Positions 12,030-24,799 of a DNA stretch of 64,000 nucleotides are shown here, one piece after another. The stretch comes from Druceiella hillmani. Taxonomy: Eukaryota; Arthropoda; Insecta; Lepidoptera; Hepialidae. Each line of letters begins with the position of its first letter. Within the stretch, counting starts at the first letter, position 1. The stretch lies in contig JAYKKI010000027.1 in assembly GCA_039881145.1 (NCBI GenBank), positions 18,859,001 through 18,923,000 of the forward strand, read 5' to 3'. Below the pieces are notes generated by a model. That model was not told where the DNA came from and did no database searches. It saw only the letters and a list, made by a program, of their open reading frames with translations. Both the position numbers and the translations under genes were made by a program.

Positions 12030-12640
12030 AAAGAAGTCTAGTCAAAACAGTGGTTTTCTCCATATTTGCCCTATAACTGGAAGCTATAGCCGCTGTTGGA
12101 TGGATGCCATATCCACTGTTTGCCGGAGATAAACTACTTATAAATTCATGTCTAGATTATTTCTCCCAATTGCAGAAAAGTATTTTATGTAATCATATTA
12201 ATTGTATCGATGATAAATTTGAGGTTTTTATGAATAGGGACATCTTAAACATTATTAAGGAAACATTGATTCATTTACTGGTTTTCTCTATCTTGTTGTT
12301 ACCAATTTTCGGACAATTTGCTCTGCAGAGAGATAAACGGCAGAATTTTTGTACAACCTGGATCTAATGCTAGCGGTAGATTTTTTGTACAACCTGGATG
12401 GCAAGCAGGATAAATAAATCTAGTTTCGACTAACTGAGGATTAAAACTTGTTACCAAATAGTTCTCCAGTATCTCGGCCATATACGATGCAGAGATGCAG
12501 ATAACCTAGAGAAATTTTTGATAGCAAAGTTGAGAGAAAGTGAGCGTCCAATCGCTGGCCAGATCAAGTCAACATATTCATAGCTCTCAATAACAATAAC
12601 TGTGGGGGTAGGCAAAGTCTTAAACTGAGATTTCTTTCAG
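12030..12640 (+). pseudogene. RTE-type LINE reverse-transcriptase C-terminal fragment (decayed)
   Basis: The end of the open frame at 12104-12367 reads LLVFSILLLPIFGQF and then QRDKRQNF. This follows the RTE pattern in which an 'LVFSILLYGAETW' stretch is followed by 'DRKRLEAFEMWCWRRMLR'. Further on, a frame with stops gives PREIFDSKVERK and then NRWPDQV, like the RTE tail 'GKVEGKR..GR...RWSDQI'. A partial duplicate of the 'gtggttttctcc' segment lies at 12,050. Frameshifts and stops rule out function. The same scrap follows core B at 33.2, 40.9 and 52.8 kb, so it was present before the array amplified. Family recognition is from memory of RTE proteins. Confidence 0.6.
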
Positions 12641-12687
12641 GAAGTAATTATCTTTTTTTAATGAAATATCAGAGATTGTCTTGAAAT

Positions 12688-13020
12688 TTGATTATCGGAG
12701 AGATTAAACCATTGTTCTTTAAATCTTTGAAACGAACGCGCTTGGAGTGCAGATCAATGGTTTTCATTCTGATATTTCATGTGGTTTTGCTCGTTTTTTT
12801 TCCGAAATATAATTCATGGAACATGAGCACTCCAAGCTCTTTGAGTGGAATTCTCATATTTTTATTAGTTCTTGCTATAGTTTCTAAAAAATCAGAAGCC
12901 ACGACCTTTTTATGTCATATTAAAGATATTCAAGTTTCCGAAATCAATAAAAAAAGGGGCGAGTTTATTAGTTGCCAGCCTAGAAATACTATTTACGATT
13001 AAATGTCTACAGTACCTAAA
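12688..13020 (+). repeat. J block of unit 1 (contains a 104-codon chance frame)
   Basis: This segment is homologous to 23,480-23,880 in unit 3 ('atatttttaattattct', 'gttatcagttcccagcctgg', 'acatttaaatgcc' there; 'gttgccagcc', 'gattaaatgtct' here). The 104-codon plus frame at 12688-13002 has a hydrophobic stretch but is not open in the unit 3 copy. I therefore read it as chance. Confidence 0.6.
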
Positions 13021-13589
13021 TACGTAAACATCATAATGCGAATGTATTCATATTTCGCAAGTTATTTATAAAAATACTAAAGTTCGAAATGCCCTTATAG
13101 TATTTGTTTTGTTTACTTCAGTGGTCCACGTTATGCGAAGCATCGAGCTTCCAGATACGTTTAATACATTCAATGGAGGTGTATTTCTTTCGAGTCGCAA
13201 TTTAAGTTTTGATTAAATTCCTTAAATGTACTCTTCGATGTTTTGGGTATGGCAAACTCTTAGCGAGAATTTAAAATAGGAGCAACAATTTTCCATAATT
13301 TTTACCAAAAACTTCTAAGGGTACTCCCCCTTTCATTCTGACGATCTAGCAATTCCCATTTATTAACTACTCATAATCATATATAGTAGCATATTTTATT
13401 TTCTATTTGATTTTATGAAGTGTGGTACAAATTTCATCATTTTGCGTGCGATTTCATTTCACAAATATGTTTCACTATCTAATAATATCATATTGTGGGT
13501 ATTATGAAAATATCTTCCATAAAACGGCAGTGGCCAGCGCAAAACTATTTTTTCTATTGAATAAATTAGAATGTTAACCATTTCTCTAT

Positions 13590-13790
13590 GCCAATTGAAA
13601 CCTATTTTTGTTTAGTTCGATCTATGCAAAATTGGCCTGTCTACCCTTGCTACATATTTTCCATCACCTCTACTCAATTTTGTTACTGTATATCACTTTA
13701 GCAACAACAACAATAACACCAGTTTATTTTCCGTATATTTTCTACGCCAATCTGTATTATGAAATATTGAAATATTATTCTAGTGTGTGT
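13590..13790 (+). repeat. L block, copy 1 (diverged relative of G)
   Basis: 'gcctgtctacccttgctac', 'ttttccatcacctctactca' and 'atcactttagcaac' line up with 'gcccgtctggccgcactaga', 'ttttccgtcgcctctacgca' and 'gtcactttagcaacgac' of the G block at 21.3 kb. This correspondence, together with A versus B, is the main evidence for a dimeric unit. Confidence 0.72.
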
Positions 13791-14129
13791 AGTAACGAGC
13801 TACATATTTCCTTACACTATGTTTTATAAATCGCCACCATATTATTTAAGTATTAATTTTAGCCTTTTCATGGAATCATACACATTTTGTAGACCTCTTA
13901 TTTTCTTCCTAAATGCTTAATACCATTTAATTTTCCTAAATACCATAAACAACTTTTATTATTTTTTACAAATTGAATTATTTATAACATTAAATAACAA
14001 AATTTAATCTCATTTTAATCACAAAAAAAATTTGGGTTCATTTTAAATAAAGAGAATAATTGTAAACTAGATATTTATTTAAATGTCAATATTTCAAATA
14101 TATTTAAAAGGAAATGTCTGTAAAATTAA

Positions 14130-14960
14130 TCGAGTATTTCTTTTAACTATCCTATGCTGGATTTATTGAATACTTGTTTAAAGGCTTAAAGCATTAATTT
14201 GAAGTTTCAAATGTTAAAAATACTGGACTACTTAATCGTGAATTTGCTAATACTTTGACACAGTTCTTAGCTCAGACTCCGTTCACAAAAGAAACCAATC
14301 AGACAATAGAAAAAAAAATTAAATTATCAAAAAGAAAATGTTTATCGTAGGAAAATAAAATATTCTTCACGAAACTAATAGTAACAGCATTACCATTAGT
14401 GTAATTAATAAAATATCTAAAGGAAATATTATAATTTAAAAAAATATGATTTCCATTTATATATATATAGTCATATAGAAACACCTTTAATCAAATTTTA
14501 ATTACTAAACAGGCTATAAATGATAAAGTAATAAAAATAAATGAAATAATATATTTCAATTATAAAAATAATAATATTTTTGATAATTCAATTACAAAGA
14601 ACGAAGCTACAAGAGACTTTTGTTCCAATAACGCTAGAGATAAGACATGACGAAACAAGTATGATAAAACTCAATAAATCTAGTATACAAGAATAGGCTG
14701 AAATTTATTTGCATTCCTTTTATATGCGAAATGTCATTAACAGAAAATAAATAATAACATGCTTATTTCAGAAATGTTCTAACTGGGATATTAAAGATTA
14801 ATTGAATAACGATTTTAGAATTCCATGTTTCTCCTCAATATTACTTACTGTAATGAACGTATAGTTTTTTAAATCTTCCATTATCGTATAATACATATGT
14901 AACGTATACAAATAAAATATAGTATTCAACACGACTATTACCTCTTTTGTTTTCTCACTT
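14130..14960 (+). repeat. N and O blocks, copy 1
   Basis: N: 'ctcagactccgttcaca', 'gaaaccaatcagac', 'cgtaggaaaataaaatattc', 'aacagcattaccatta'. O: 'gaaatgttctaactgg', 'agtattcaacacgactatt'. Copies lie at 24.8-25.6, 36.8-37.1 (O) and 46.0-46.7 kb. Confidence 0.75.
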
Positions 14961-15059
14961 ATTGCCTAAAACTCCTAAATATAGCACCAAATATAATAAT
15001 ACGCCAGCATATTTCAAAGCATTTCACGAACTTCATTGGGGCTTGAGCAAATTTAACTT

Positions 15060-15460
15060 AAATTATCTTTTTCATATGGCGATCAAAAATATTTCTATAT
15101 TTTCACACACACACAGCTTTTCGTCTTTCTCAATGGTTTACTCTTTAGATTCATATACTTTAGCGAAGCGAACACTGTCTAAAGCAAACATATTGTTCAT
15201 CGCCTGTCGCCGACACAGAAATGTCGTCGTGAGCGTAATCCGTTACGAAAGTTGGCCAAACTCATCAATTCATGAGACATCGCAAGAAACTAATATATCT
15301 TGGGCTGTAAGAGAAAAATATAGGAGATGATTTTTATGTAATAAAGCTGTGAACATGTGCAGACTTTCCACGACTATATTTAATGAATACCCACACATCG
15401 CTATCTACATTCATGAGTCAAATAACTGATAGTTACTCATTGAGGTCTAAATATGATTCA
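15060..15460 (+). repeat. Core A, copy 2
   Basis: 'gttacgaaagttggccaaac', 'catcaattcatgagacatcg' and 'tttagcgaagcgaacactgt'. A 127-codon frame (14947-15330) overlaps it and ends inside; it is not conserved in other A cores. Confidence 0.85.
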
Positions 15461-16489
15461 AGCCATTATTAGGGAATGTACGCCAAATTAGTTTGTTCAA
15501 TACGGTGATATTCCTTGCATATGCAGAGCATTATCATGCAAAAAAATATTTATTTTTCTCCGAACATTGAAATCTTCCAATTGTACAGTCACTAGCATGA
15601 ACTTAATAAAAGCCAATGTGTAAATAATCCGGAAGTTCATTATAATGTAAATAATAAACGAGCAGACTCCTGTCTCCACACAGACACACACACGCACACG
15701 CATAGCACACCCATACATACACGTGGATATAAGTTTGTCACCCCTTTTACTTACAACGTACTTCTTACTTAATTATAGATTAACTTCAAAGTTTTTGTTG
15801 AAACTAATAATAGAATGGAACTTTGTATGTCATCATATTCTCTGTAAAAATATCTGAAAGCCTTATAATTAGAATTATGAATATAATATAAAAAAGGAAA
15901 AAGATAGCAATTTTTTTGATAATTGCTACGACACTGTTTACATCAAACAGTGTACATAAACAGAATTACAAATTATTTTTAGGAATTAAACTTTTGCCAA
16001 TATTTTATTAATTTTTCGTACTTATTTAATTTCATGTGGCATTCAATCCTAACTAAGTTAGGTTAAGGAACGAAAGAAGAAGAATATTATAACATTACAT
16101 AGAGGTTAAAAGTAAATCATGTTATATTATTCATGCCTTAATATTAAAATCGTATTGATTGATTTTAAGTAAATTTAGTGAACTGGTCGATGACAGCAAT
16201 TATTTCGAATGTAGCGATATTGTACGCGATAACTGGGTTATAAATGGAAAGCATATATATCTTGTGAATAAACTGGTCTAAAATATTGTAGCAATTCATA
16301 CTTTTCCTCAGATTTTCTATTAAAATTACACTATTTTTTAATTAATCTTATTCTGAAAAACTAGCTAAATCAATTTTTTTCGGAATTCGAGGGCAACGAC
16401 ATTCATAAACGGTTTTTTTTTAGTTTTCTAGACCTATTGCTAAATTCTTATATAATGTAGCATATGTATTTAATTCATGAACATAAATT

Positions 16490-16870
16490 ATCTTTCGCAT
16501 ATGGCAATCAAAAGTCCACATATTCTAATTGTGTTACATGTTCAAATGTATCTCATAATTTACTATTCTTATTGTTTTACCTCAGCAAAACCCCATAGCA
16601 TCTTAAAGAAACGACGCTCTTATTGCCTTCTGCTATAGAAATAGCTGCATAGAAATATGAAAGACGCGCGATCAACCGTGAAATTCGGCCAGGCACATCA
16701 ATTCATGAGATATCACGGAAGAGTGATGTATCCAGAATCTTGACGGATATTTACTGCAGGAAAATAGATAGATACATAATTTTAAGCATTGCAACATAAT
16801 ATATGATGTACATTAAACTCGCATATGTACGTGAGAGTTGAGGAATATCCATAATTTTTATAGTGACATC
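16490..16870 (+). repeat. Core B, copy 2
   Basis: 'gacgcgcgatcaaccgtgaa', 'attcggccaggcacatcaat', 'gatatcacggaagagtgatg' and 'tcttgacggatatttactg'. The 5' part has a local rearrangement around 16,625-16,665. Confidence 0.83.
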
Positions 16871-17099
16871 TATCTGTATTCATTTTAAAATTAGATTAAT
16901 GGTCGATAATATACACATTGTCCTCAAAACCTTTTTCGCACAAAACTACTTTGTGAAAAAAATAATTATTAATTTATCTCACAATCTGTTAAGGTCACGC
17001 TGCCACAAAATAGCTACATAATTTCAATAAAACTAATGCTACTGGCAAAAACCAGTCTTTTTATTTATTAAATTAGTCTATTAACCACCTCTGTATGCT

Positions 17100-17265
17100 A
17101 GTTTTAACCTAAAAATTCTGTTACATTTTTCGATCTAGGCAATGATTTGTCTATTTACCTTGCCTCACATTTTGTATCGCCTCCACTAAATTTTATTATT
17201 TTACAACGCTTTAGAATCGACATTTTATTTTTCTTTATATATTGTACTCATATGTAATAGAAATT
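17100..17265 (+). repeat. L block, copy 2
   Basis: 'tgtctatttaccttgcctca', 'tgtatcgcctccacta' and 'caacgctttag' match L copy 1. N and O are deleted; core A follows within about 150 bases. Confidence 0.65.
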
Positions 17266-17399
17266 AATGAAGTATGATTATAGAAAACACGGCAACAAGC
17301 TAAATGTTTTCCTATACATCATCACTATGTCATTTTGGTATCGATTTTACCTTTTTGAGGAAGTGCGCACATTGTACACACTACAAATAATATTTAAAA

Positions 17400-17760
17400 A
17401 TATATGGAGCAAATTTAACTTAGGCTGTCTTTTTCACATAGCAATCAAACATATTTCCACACTTTACAGATCACAGCTTTTCATTTTTATAAACGCACAG
17501 AAATATCGCTGTAATAAATATGCACATGATCAGTCACAAAATTCAGCCAAACTTATACAAAAGAGTAATCTATATTGAGTCGTGACGAAAGCCCAATAGT
17601 GAAAAGTATATTAATAGATTTCCTAAAAATTGTTGGCTTTGGAGATGACGTACGTATACATAAAAATGTTTGACATGTTCTGCTTTGCATATCTTTATTT
17701 TATGAATGTCTATACACCTCTATCTGCATTCATGAATTGAACAACTGAGGACCTAATGAT
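17400..17760 (+). repeat. Core A, copy 3
   Basis: 'ttcacatagcaatcaaacat', 'tttccacactttacagatca', 'catgatcagtcacaaaattc' and 'agccaaacttat'. It is the most altered full-length A core: the 'catcaattcatgagacatcg' segment is partly lost. Confidence 0.8.
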
Positions 17761-19129
17761 GAATAACTATATTCATAGAGGTTTCGGATTGAAGATATTT
17801 TTGTTTTAGAAATTATAATCCAAAAATATATTTTGATACACCCTTCAAAGATTGTTATAACTTTAACTGCAATAATTTTAAATAAAAATCAACCACATTT
17901 TAAAAACTTAAACCAGTCTGCAGAAATGTATCCAATTACCACTTAAATCAATGAAATTATGGCTAATAAAATATATCTATCAGAAGTTAGTAATAGGTAC
18001 AGTCCTCCCACATAATAGATGTTAGCTCCTAATTTATATTTCAATACATAGTAGTATACCGAAATTATAGCAAGTCAATATTTGTCACTAATATTGGCTA
18101 CACATAAATTAGAAGAAGTATTTTGCGTTGCGATTCATGCGTAATTTTAATTTTTTTGAAATAAAGTTGAAAAATATATTAATAAAAAACCTAAACTAAT
18201 AGAAATTAATATAAGACTCGACTATGCAAATAAGATGAATGCTATATCATAGCTACTTATAAAGTCTTCTCGAAAAATAAAGCTGTGTTATATATATTCA
18301 GAAATATGCAGTTATTTTCCTATCTTCTTATAGTTTCCCCTATTTTATATACTAATGCGCTAGTTATGTATAACACTGAATCGGTCTAATTTTAAATTTT
18401 CTATAAGGCTATGCAGAAATATCCAGGAGAGCATCAAAGAAAGTAAAGAAAGAAGGCTATTTTCAAAGAAAATTTTATAATATGGGAATAAATCTCACCA
18501 GAATTCATGTGTATGTATATATGTACTTTCAATGGCATATAAAAACTGCAACCGTACGGACAACGACTTATTCCATCGAAATGTTTAAACGTATGTCCTA
18601 AAAAACTACGTATTGTGTCAATGTACGATGCCACAAAATATTCTTTCCTAAGTTCAGAATATGTTTATGATAATAAATGTTCTTGTCGCTTCTATGACCT
18701 AATTTACAAAAAGTGAACCTAATATGATACAACATGTGGCGCAATAGAGACGTATCAGTTAGGAGAAGTCAACTTAATGTTTTAAAATGTTTTATATGTA
18801 GCTAAAAATTTAGTTCACGTTGGCCAGAGCTAAAATTTTATTAAAGTTAGAGATTTACAAGGAAGAAAAATGTCGGGATATTTTTGATTTAGAGTTGTAA
18901 GGTTTTATGCAAACTGCAAAGTTGCAGAAGCATTTTGAAAAAAATAACACAGAATGATAACAAGTTAAAAGACTGAAAACACTACTCGAACGAATCCTCC
19001 AAAATATTATAAATACTGTACAAAAATTGCACAGCTCTTAGTTTCACACGGATGATCAGTTAACAGAGCGATATTATAACAAATCATGTAGGAGAAACTT
19101 CTCACAACGCCGAAAAAATAAAACATATT

Positions 19130-19520
19130 TTTTTTCTGTTCAATATTAATAAGTTTTTAAGAACAGTGCAAATCTCAGTCTTCTGAATATACAAGTAATC
19201 TGACCTAAACTGATGCCCAACTAGTAAATAAAACCATAAAATACATAAATTCTCGTTCTCTTCCATTTAATTTGACACTAAATTTTCTTCTTTATAACCG
19301 GTATTCGACTCAATACGAAATTTAAAATATAGGAAAATAATTTATTTCCTTTCCTTTAGAAAGTCCTTTATTCGATTAGCTAAAATGAATGGCCTGTATA
19401 CGTTTTTCGTACAAAAATGGGGGACATTACTTTAAGTTATAAAAAATTATTAATCCAAGAAACGAATAGTAGAAGTGACTAGTACGAGAATTATTTTTTT
19501 GGTTTATTAGAGGTTCAATA
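19130..19520 (+). repeat. D block, copy 2
   Basis: 'tttttaagaacagtgcaaat', 'cccaactagtaaataaa', 'tctcgttctcttccattta', 'gtcctttattcgattagcta' and 'agaaacgaatagtagaagtg'. Confidence 0.8.
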
Positions 19521-19685
19521 TAGTCTTGGCTACGATAATATTCATTATATGTACAGAATATTGTTGTCCGAAGAAGAAACGTATACTTTTACACAAAATC
19601 CAAAATCTTTTGTACAGTTAATAAAATGAACTCATTTAATGTCAGTTTAAAAATAACCTGAAAGTTTATTTTGTAAGTGTAGTAC

Positions 19686-20135
19686 AAAACCAGCATCTGC
19701 ACATCTCTCTCTGAATGCAATACTACATGAACTTTCATTAAGTGTGAAAGCACGTAAGTTGGAGAACAATTTATACTTTGCTGCTTTTTGGCATTGTGGG
19801 AAATTTAATATATGAAACAAATATAAAATTAAATAAAAAAAAGCACTATTTCATATTACATTGCTGGGATGTCAAAGAATTTTCCTTTGATTACATTATA
19901 TTCAATGCCAAAATCAGCATCTGCATATATTTCTCTGAATGCAATACTACATGAACTTTTGTTAAGTGTGAAAGCACGTAAGTTGTAGAACAATTTATAC
20001 TTTTCTGCTTTTTGTCATTGTGGGAAATTTAATATATGAAACAAATATAAAATTAAATAAAAAATAAAACACGATATCATATTACATTGTCGTGACGTCA
20101 AAGAATTTTCTTCTGATTACATTATATTCAATGCC
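19686..20135. repeat. Local tandem duplication, 224/226 bp, in F block
   Basis: Copy 1 is 19686-19909 and copy 2 is 19910-20135. The landmarks 'cagcatctgca', 'aatgcaatactacatgaact', 'gtgtgaaagcacgtaagttg' and 'ttacattatattcaatgcc' recur at constant spacing. Identity is high by eye (well above that between array units), so this duplication is younger than the array. Other units have a single copy. Confidence 0.93.
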
Positions 20136-21139
20136 TCCGCAGTATTTGGAATAACTAGCATCTCTATTTTAATGTAAGGTTTTTTGCGAATACAGAAATA
20201 AAGTCTGACGTATTCATAATTAGGCTAGAAATGAATTTTTTTTTAGAAAAATGCATGTTTTTCTGTACCAATTGATTTAGTATTTACTTTTGTAATGTTT
20301 ATTGGTTAATTCGCTGCAAAGAAAATGGCAAATTTGGCAAAGATATTTGTTCTTTCAAAAAGTTATTTAAATTTATTTTAAAAATACATCGATGAGACCT
20401 GATATTTAGTTTTAAAAACCTCTTAAATTTTAGTACGTTTTTAAACCTATTTTTTACCTATAATTTTTTTACCTATTATAAATAAACAAATAATAAAAAA
20501 TATTAGGTTAAATATTCTTTCAGTAAAGACAATGTATACTATTTACTATTAAACTTAAACAGCAAATATTACATAATCAGCATACAATAAAAACTTACGT
20601 ATTATCTTTCCTGACAAAATTTCATGAAAGACAAAACTGTTACTGGTTTTTAACAGGTAAATTTATTTTTTCAAAATCAGCACAATGTTTACTTAACGTC
20701 TTAAATTACTAGAAACTACTCAACAAAATTAAGAACAAATCGTTTCATTCCCCCTTTGTATTTAAACTATAAAATTTAGAACATTCCAAACCTGTGGCGT
20801 GTGCATTATTAATTGAGTTTCATAGGATTTTTTTTTAATTTATACATATATTTCATGGAAAAAACGTGAATAGGAATTGTGACATGTGCTCACTGCTCCG
20901 TTTCTTGTAAAGAAAGAGTAAAAATTTACAAGTTAATAGTACCAACACGATTCATTTTAACCAAGAAATCTTTCTTTATTTTCTTGTTTATGAGAATATA
21001 TAGTTTCAGTTAATCCTATTCATTGCTATAATATGTAACAATAAGTGCTACATAATATAAAAAAGAATATATTGGCTTGGTCTACAATACGTGCAAAATA
21101 ACAAAACACTAAAAACTTAATTTCTCATATTCACTGTAC

Positions 21140-21480
21140 GCACATCATAAATATAGCCTACCACGATACACCCTTGTCGATGGAAACAATGACTAACTCA
21201 TACACGGTCGACATGGCACAATCTAACCGGACCTTAATAATTTACCAAGTATCAACTATCGTTATAGGCCGCCCTTAATCCATGAATTCTGCTACGTTAT
21301 TAGGCCCGCGTAGACACTGGCCCGTCTGGCCGCACTAGAACTTTTCCGTCGCCTCTACGCAATAGTAATACCGTGAGTCACTTTAGCAACGACAGCTTAT
21401 TTTAGCTATATTTTAACTTCTCTATTTTGTTTGTGGTATGAGATACGCAACTTAATAGAATAGGGTTGTGAAAAGTTTAC
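21140..21480 (+). repeat. G block, copy 2 (complete)
   Basis: 'cacggtcgacatggcacaat', 'ctaaccggaccttaataatt', 'ttaggcccgcgtagacactg', 'gcccgtctggccgcactaga' and 'ttttccgtcgcctctacgca'. It is markedly GC-richer than its surroundings and is the clearest full copy. Confidence 0.87.
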
Positions 21481-22219
21481 TCATAAGCCACACGTTTTTC
21501 TCCCCTTTTATTTACAACCAGTTTTACAATCACTTTTCAATTAGCTCCGAAACTTTTCACTTAAGCTAATAACAAAATAGTATCTTTTGTGTGATTCATA
21601 CTATTCTATTAACTAATATATTAAATTCTGTAAATCTTACCAATACCAGTATTATTTACATCAAATATATCTAACTTTCTAAAGCGACAATAATGGATAG
21701 TGATTGGTCACTTTCGTTAATACCTAGTAGACAATTCTAATTCAACACTTAAAAAACAAGAGAAATAGACTATTATAACTTTAGATTTGTATACATTATA
21801 TTATATTATTGATACTTTAGTATTGTATTTTTTATTATCTTTGACCATCTTTATATCGACAGTAACAATGAAGATTACAATAAGAATTAGTTTTAAAAAT
21901 AAAGCAGATGTAATATTTTATTAATAAACTGGTCTAAAATGAGGTGGCAATGCATAATATTCTTCCAGGTCCCTCATTAAAATTACAGCTGTTTGGTGAA
22001 AACACAAAAATACAGGGTATTTCTGGCACCTTCTATTTTCTTTCCTAACTAGTTTTTCCGAACGACTGGTTAAACTAATTTTCTTCCTGAATTCGAAATT
22101 AAAGCCATAGATTCATATTTAAGCAAGTACACTATTTATTTTTTTTTCATTTAAATTTTTAGCTCTGTGCTAGAGGCTTGCCTTCTTTTAGATCTTAAAT
22201 AGGGCACGTCTTTCGTGAA

Positions 22220-22600
22220 CATAAATCATATTATTATGCAGCAAATTGACGTTCTTCTATCTTTATGGGTCACGTATTCAAGCCTCTCTCATAATTTACT
22301 ATTCATCTTGGTGTACCGCAGCGAACACAGTCTAGCATCTTTACAAAATTTTGCCATTCCTTTTTTCGGTCGACATAGAAATATGGCATACACGCCTTCC
22401 GTCGACATATAAATATGACATACGCGCGATCAACCGCGAAAGTCGGCCAAGCTCATCAATTCACGAGACATCATGGAAGATTAATGTATCCCAAATCTTG
22501 ACGGATACACACTCGAGGGAAATAAATTGATACATCAATTTAACGGTTGCGATATAACAGATGATGCTTATTAAACTCGCATATGTGTGTGAGATTTGGA
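22220..22600 (+). repeat. Core B, copy 3, with 32-bp internal duplication
   Basis: 'cgcgatcaaccgcgaaagtc', 'ggccaagctcatcaattcac', 'gagacatcatggaagattaa' and 'tcttgacggatacacactcg'. Just upstream a segment starting 'gtcgacatagaaatatg' is repeated as 'gtcgacatataaatatg' with 32-base spacing (22366-22427), a small duplication unique to this copy. Confidence 0.88.
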
Positions 22601-24799
22601 GAACTTATATAGCTAATTTCATTGATACACACTTAGCAATGGAGGCACTTTAAGATGGACTCGACCTTCATTCATGAGGAGTGACAAAAACATTTTAAAC
22701 CGTTTACGTGAAATTTCTGAATTGATATAGGATATAGAAATAATAACAATTCGTTACCCATTAATGTAAAGTCATGACCGAAAGAAGTCAGTAACTATAT
22801 TAGGTTTTCAACTTAAAACAACACATTTAGATTGTGTGTATTCACGAAATAAAAACATAAGAAGAATTTGAATATTTGGTGACTCTACAAAGTGCTTCAA
22901 AATTATATCCATTTACTTGTACTTTACGCCGTTTTCTAAAGATGTAGAATGAGCAGTTATAACGGAATACTATATTTGTGTTGATACGGAGTTAAAATTT
23001 CCATAGTATAGCTTATAATGATCATCAAAGAATAAAATGTGTATTAAATATCTATTTTTATAAATTATGTGCAATGAGCAATAACGGTGAAAGTTCGCCA
23101 CGTGCATTTTTGGGTCTAATTTTAAATTAATATGATCACATCAAAATAATATATGAAAATATTGTAGATAATATGAAAATTTGCAAAAAACTCGACGAGT
23201 TCATGTTGTTTCTTAGTTTAAATTGTTTATTGACACCTATATTCGGTTGAAAAATAAGACCTAAAATGTTTTAGTAGAGCAAACTAGAGCGGTATAACTC
23301 CATAAAACTAATTTTTTTAAGAATAATATACAACATTTTCATTACATCAGTCCATATGGAAGCCAAACAATATATTTCCATTTCTTCTTCTAAGCATAAA
23401 GTCATTCTTCAATTACAGATTAAGAGTAGCTCTGTCAGGTAAGGGTAACTTAACCTAAGATCTGTTTCAGAAAGGTTTTTTTATAAATTAAATGGTTATA
23501 CTGGATGAGGATCTTAAGAGAGTTTGTTTAAAAATGAAGATTTTTTTTCCTTTCATAACAATATGCCTGGAATGCAGCTTCAGCCATTGTTGTTTATATA
23601 TTGCAAGTTGATCAGCTCACTTTTTTTCTCAAAATTCATGAAGAAGTAGCACTCTTAAATCCCCTAGATGAAATTTCCATATTTTTAATTATTCTGGACT
23701 TTTGTAAATTATAAATGAATAGAAGCCGTGTCTTTTATATACCTCTTAAAATATATTCGAGAAGTTTCATAGTACTTTCAGAACTTTTTATATTTTCAGA
23801 AATCACAAGCAAGGTTATCAGTTCCCAGCCTGGGAAGACCATGTACATTTAAATGCCTTTCGTGTCTGCATACATGACCTTCATAATACAAGTTATATTC
23901 CTACTTGATATAATATTTGTAAGACCAACAAAAGCCTAAAATTATCTTTCAGAAAGGTTTCTATTTATGTTAGATAGCCACATTGCGTCGAAATTTCAAG
24001 CACACTTAAATATTTAATATAGCTGTGTTTCTTTTGTCGTAACTTAACTGTGAAAATATTAATATCATTTATGCAAATATTAATATCAAATTCACACTTC
24101 GTGTTCCTGGATCAGGAAAAATCTTAACAAGAATTTAAAATGGGACAAAAATGTACGGCATTTTTTTAATCAACTTTTAGCCACATTATGATTATAATAT
24201 TTCATTGCTAGTATTAATTTTAACATTAGTTCGATTATATTCACATTTTTTGCAAAATATTTCTCGCGTAAAGTTTTCTAAAAGATAAGTTAGTTTAATA
24301 GAACTTCGTAGTAGGTTTATGTACGTATTTTTAAAATATAGCAAATACCCTATATCTATTTTACACAATTTTAGAGAACTTTTACTTTTCTGAATATTGA
24401 CTTTGTTTGTTTTCTGTAAATTTTCTACACTTATCTGTAATTAAATATAATGAAATATGATTATAGAATAGGCGTATAATATAAATCATCACCAAATGGT
24501 TTTAGTATTATTTTTTTCACTTTATTGTTTTGGTAAAACTCCTATTTTATTTCAAAAATCCTGAATACATTGAAATTATTAACAATATTGTATAAATTCA
24601 ATTAATTTTATTTATCTTCCTCTCAGTATACTCTGTCAGTATTATTTATGAGAAAAAAATTATATTTAAAATTATAAGTATAAAAGGTGTGAATTTTGGC
24701 TCACATTAAATAAAGCAAAAAATCACAAACTAGATATGTGTACAGAAAGTAACAATACAAACATTTTAATGGATATCTCTAGAGCTAAACAAATATTTT

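Larger units (their letters stand above)
7450..15059 (+). repeat. Array unit 1 (about 7.6 kb, most complete)
   Basis: This unit shows the full block order: core A 7,440-7,830; D 8,820-9,190; F near 9,500; G 10,360-10,590; core B 11,450-11,880; RTE scrap 12,030-12,640; L 13,590-13,790; N 14,260-14,430; O 14,780-14,960. It is the best reference copy for aligning the others. It also carries a hammerhead-bearing inverted-repeat element (8,360-8,563) and two TA microsatellites, absent from most other units. Confidence 0.82.
15060..17399 (+). repeat. Array unit 2 (collapsed to about 2.3 kb)
   Basis: Core A is followed almost at once by an E-block segment at 15,495-15,600 ('gcatatgcagagcattatc', 'ccgaacattgaaatcttcc'). 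Then come an H-like segment, core B (16.5-16.9), an L block (17.1-17.26) fused closely to the next core A. The D, F, G and N blocks are missing, so about 5 kb has been deleted in at least two places, most simply by unequal recombination between related half-units. Confidence 0.7.

Noticed and set aside
12688..13002. 104-codon frame with a hydrophobic segment
   Set aside because: The homologous J block at 23.5-23.9 kb is not open, and there is no start context or domain to support coding.
14947..15330. 127-codon plus-strand frame over O block and core A
   Set aside because: The homologous positions in units 1, 5 and 6 are interrupted, and the protein shows no recognisable domain.
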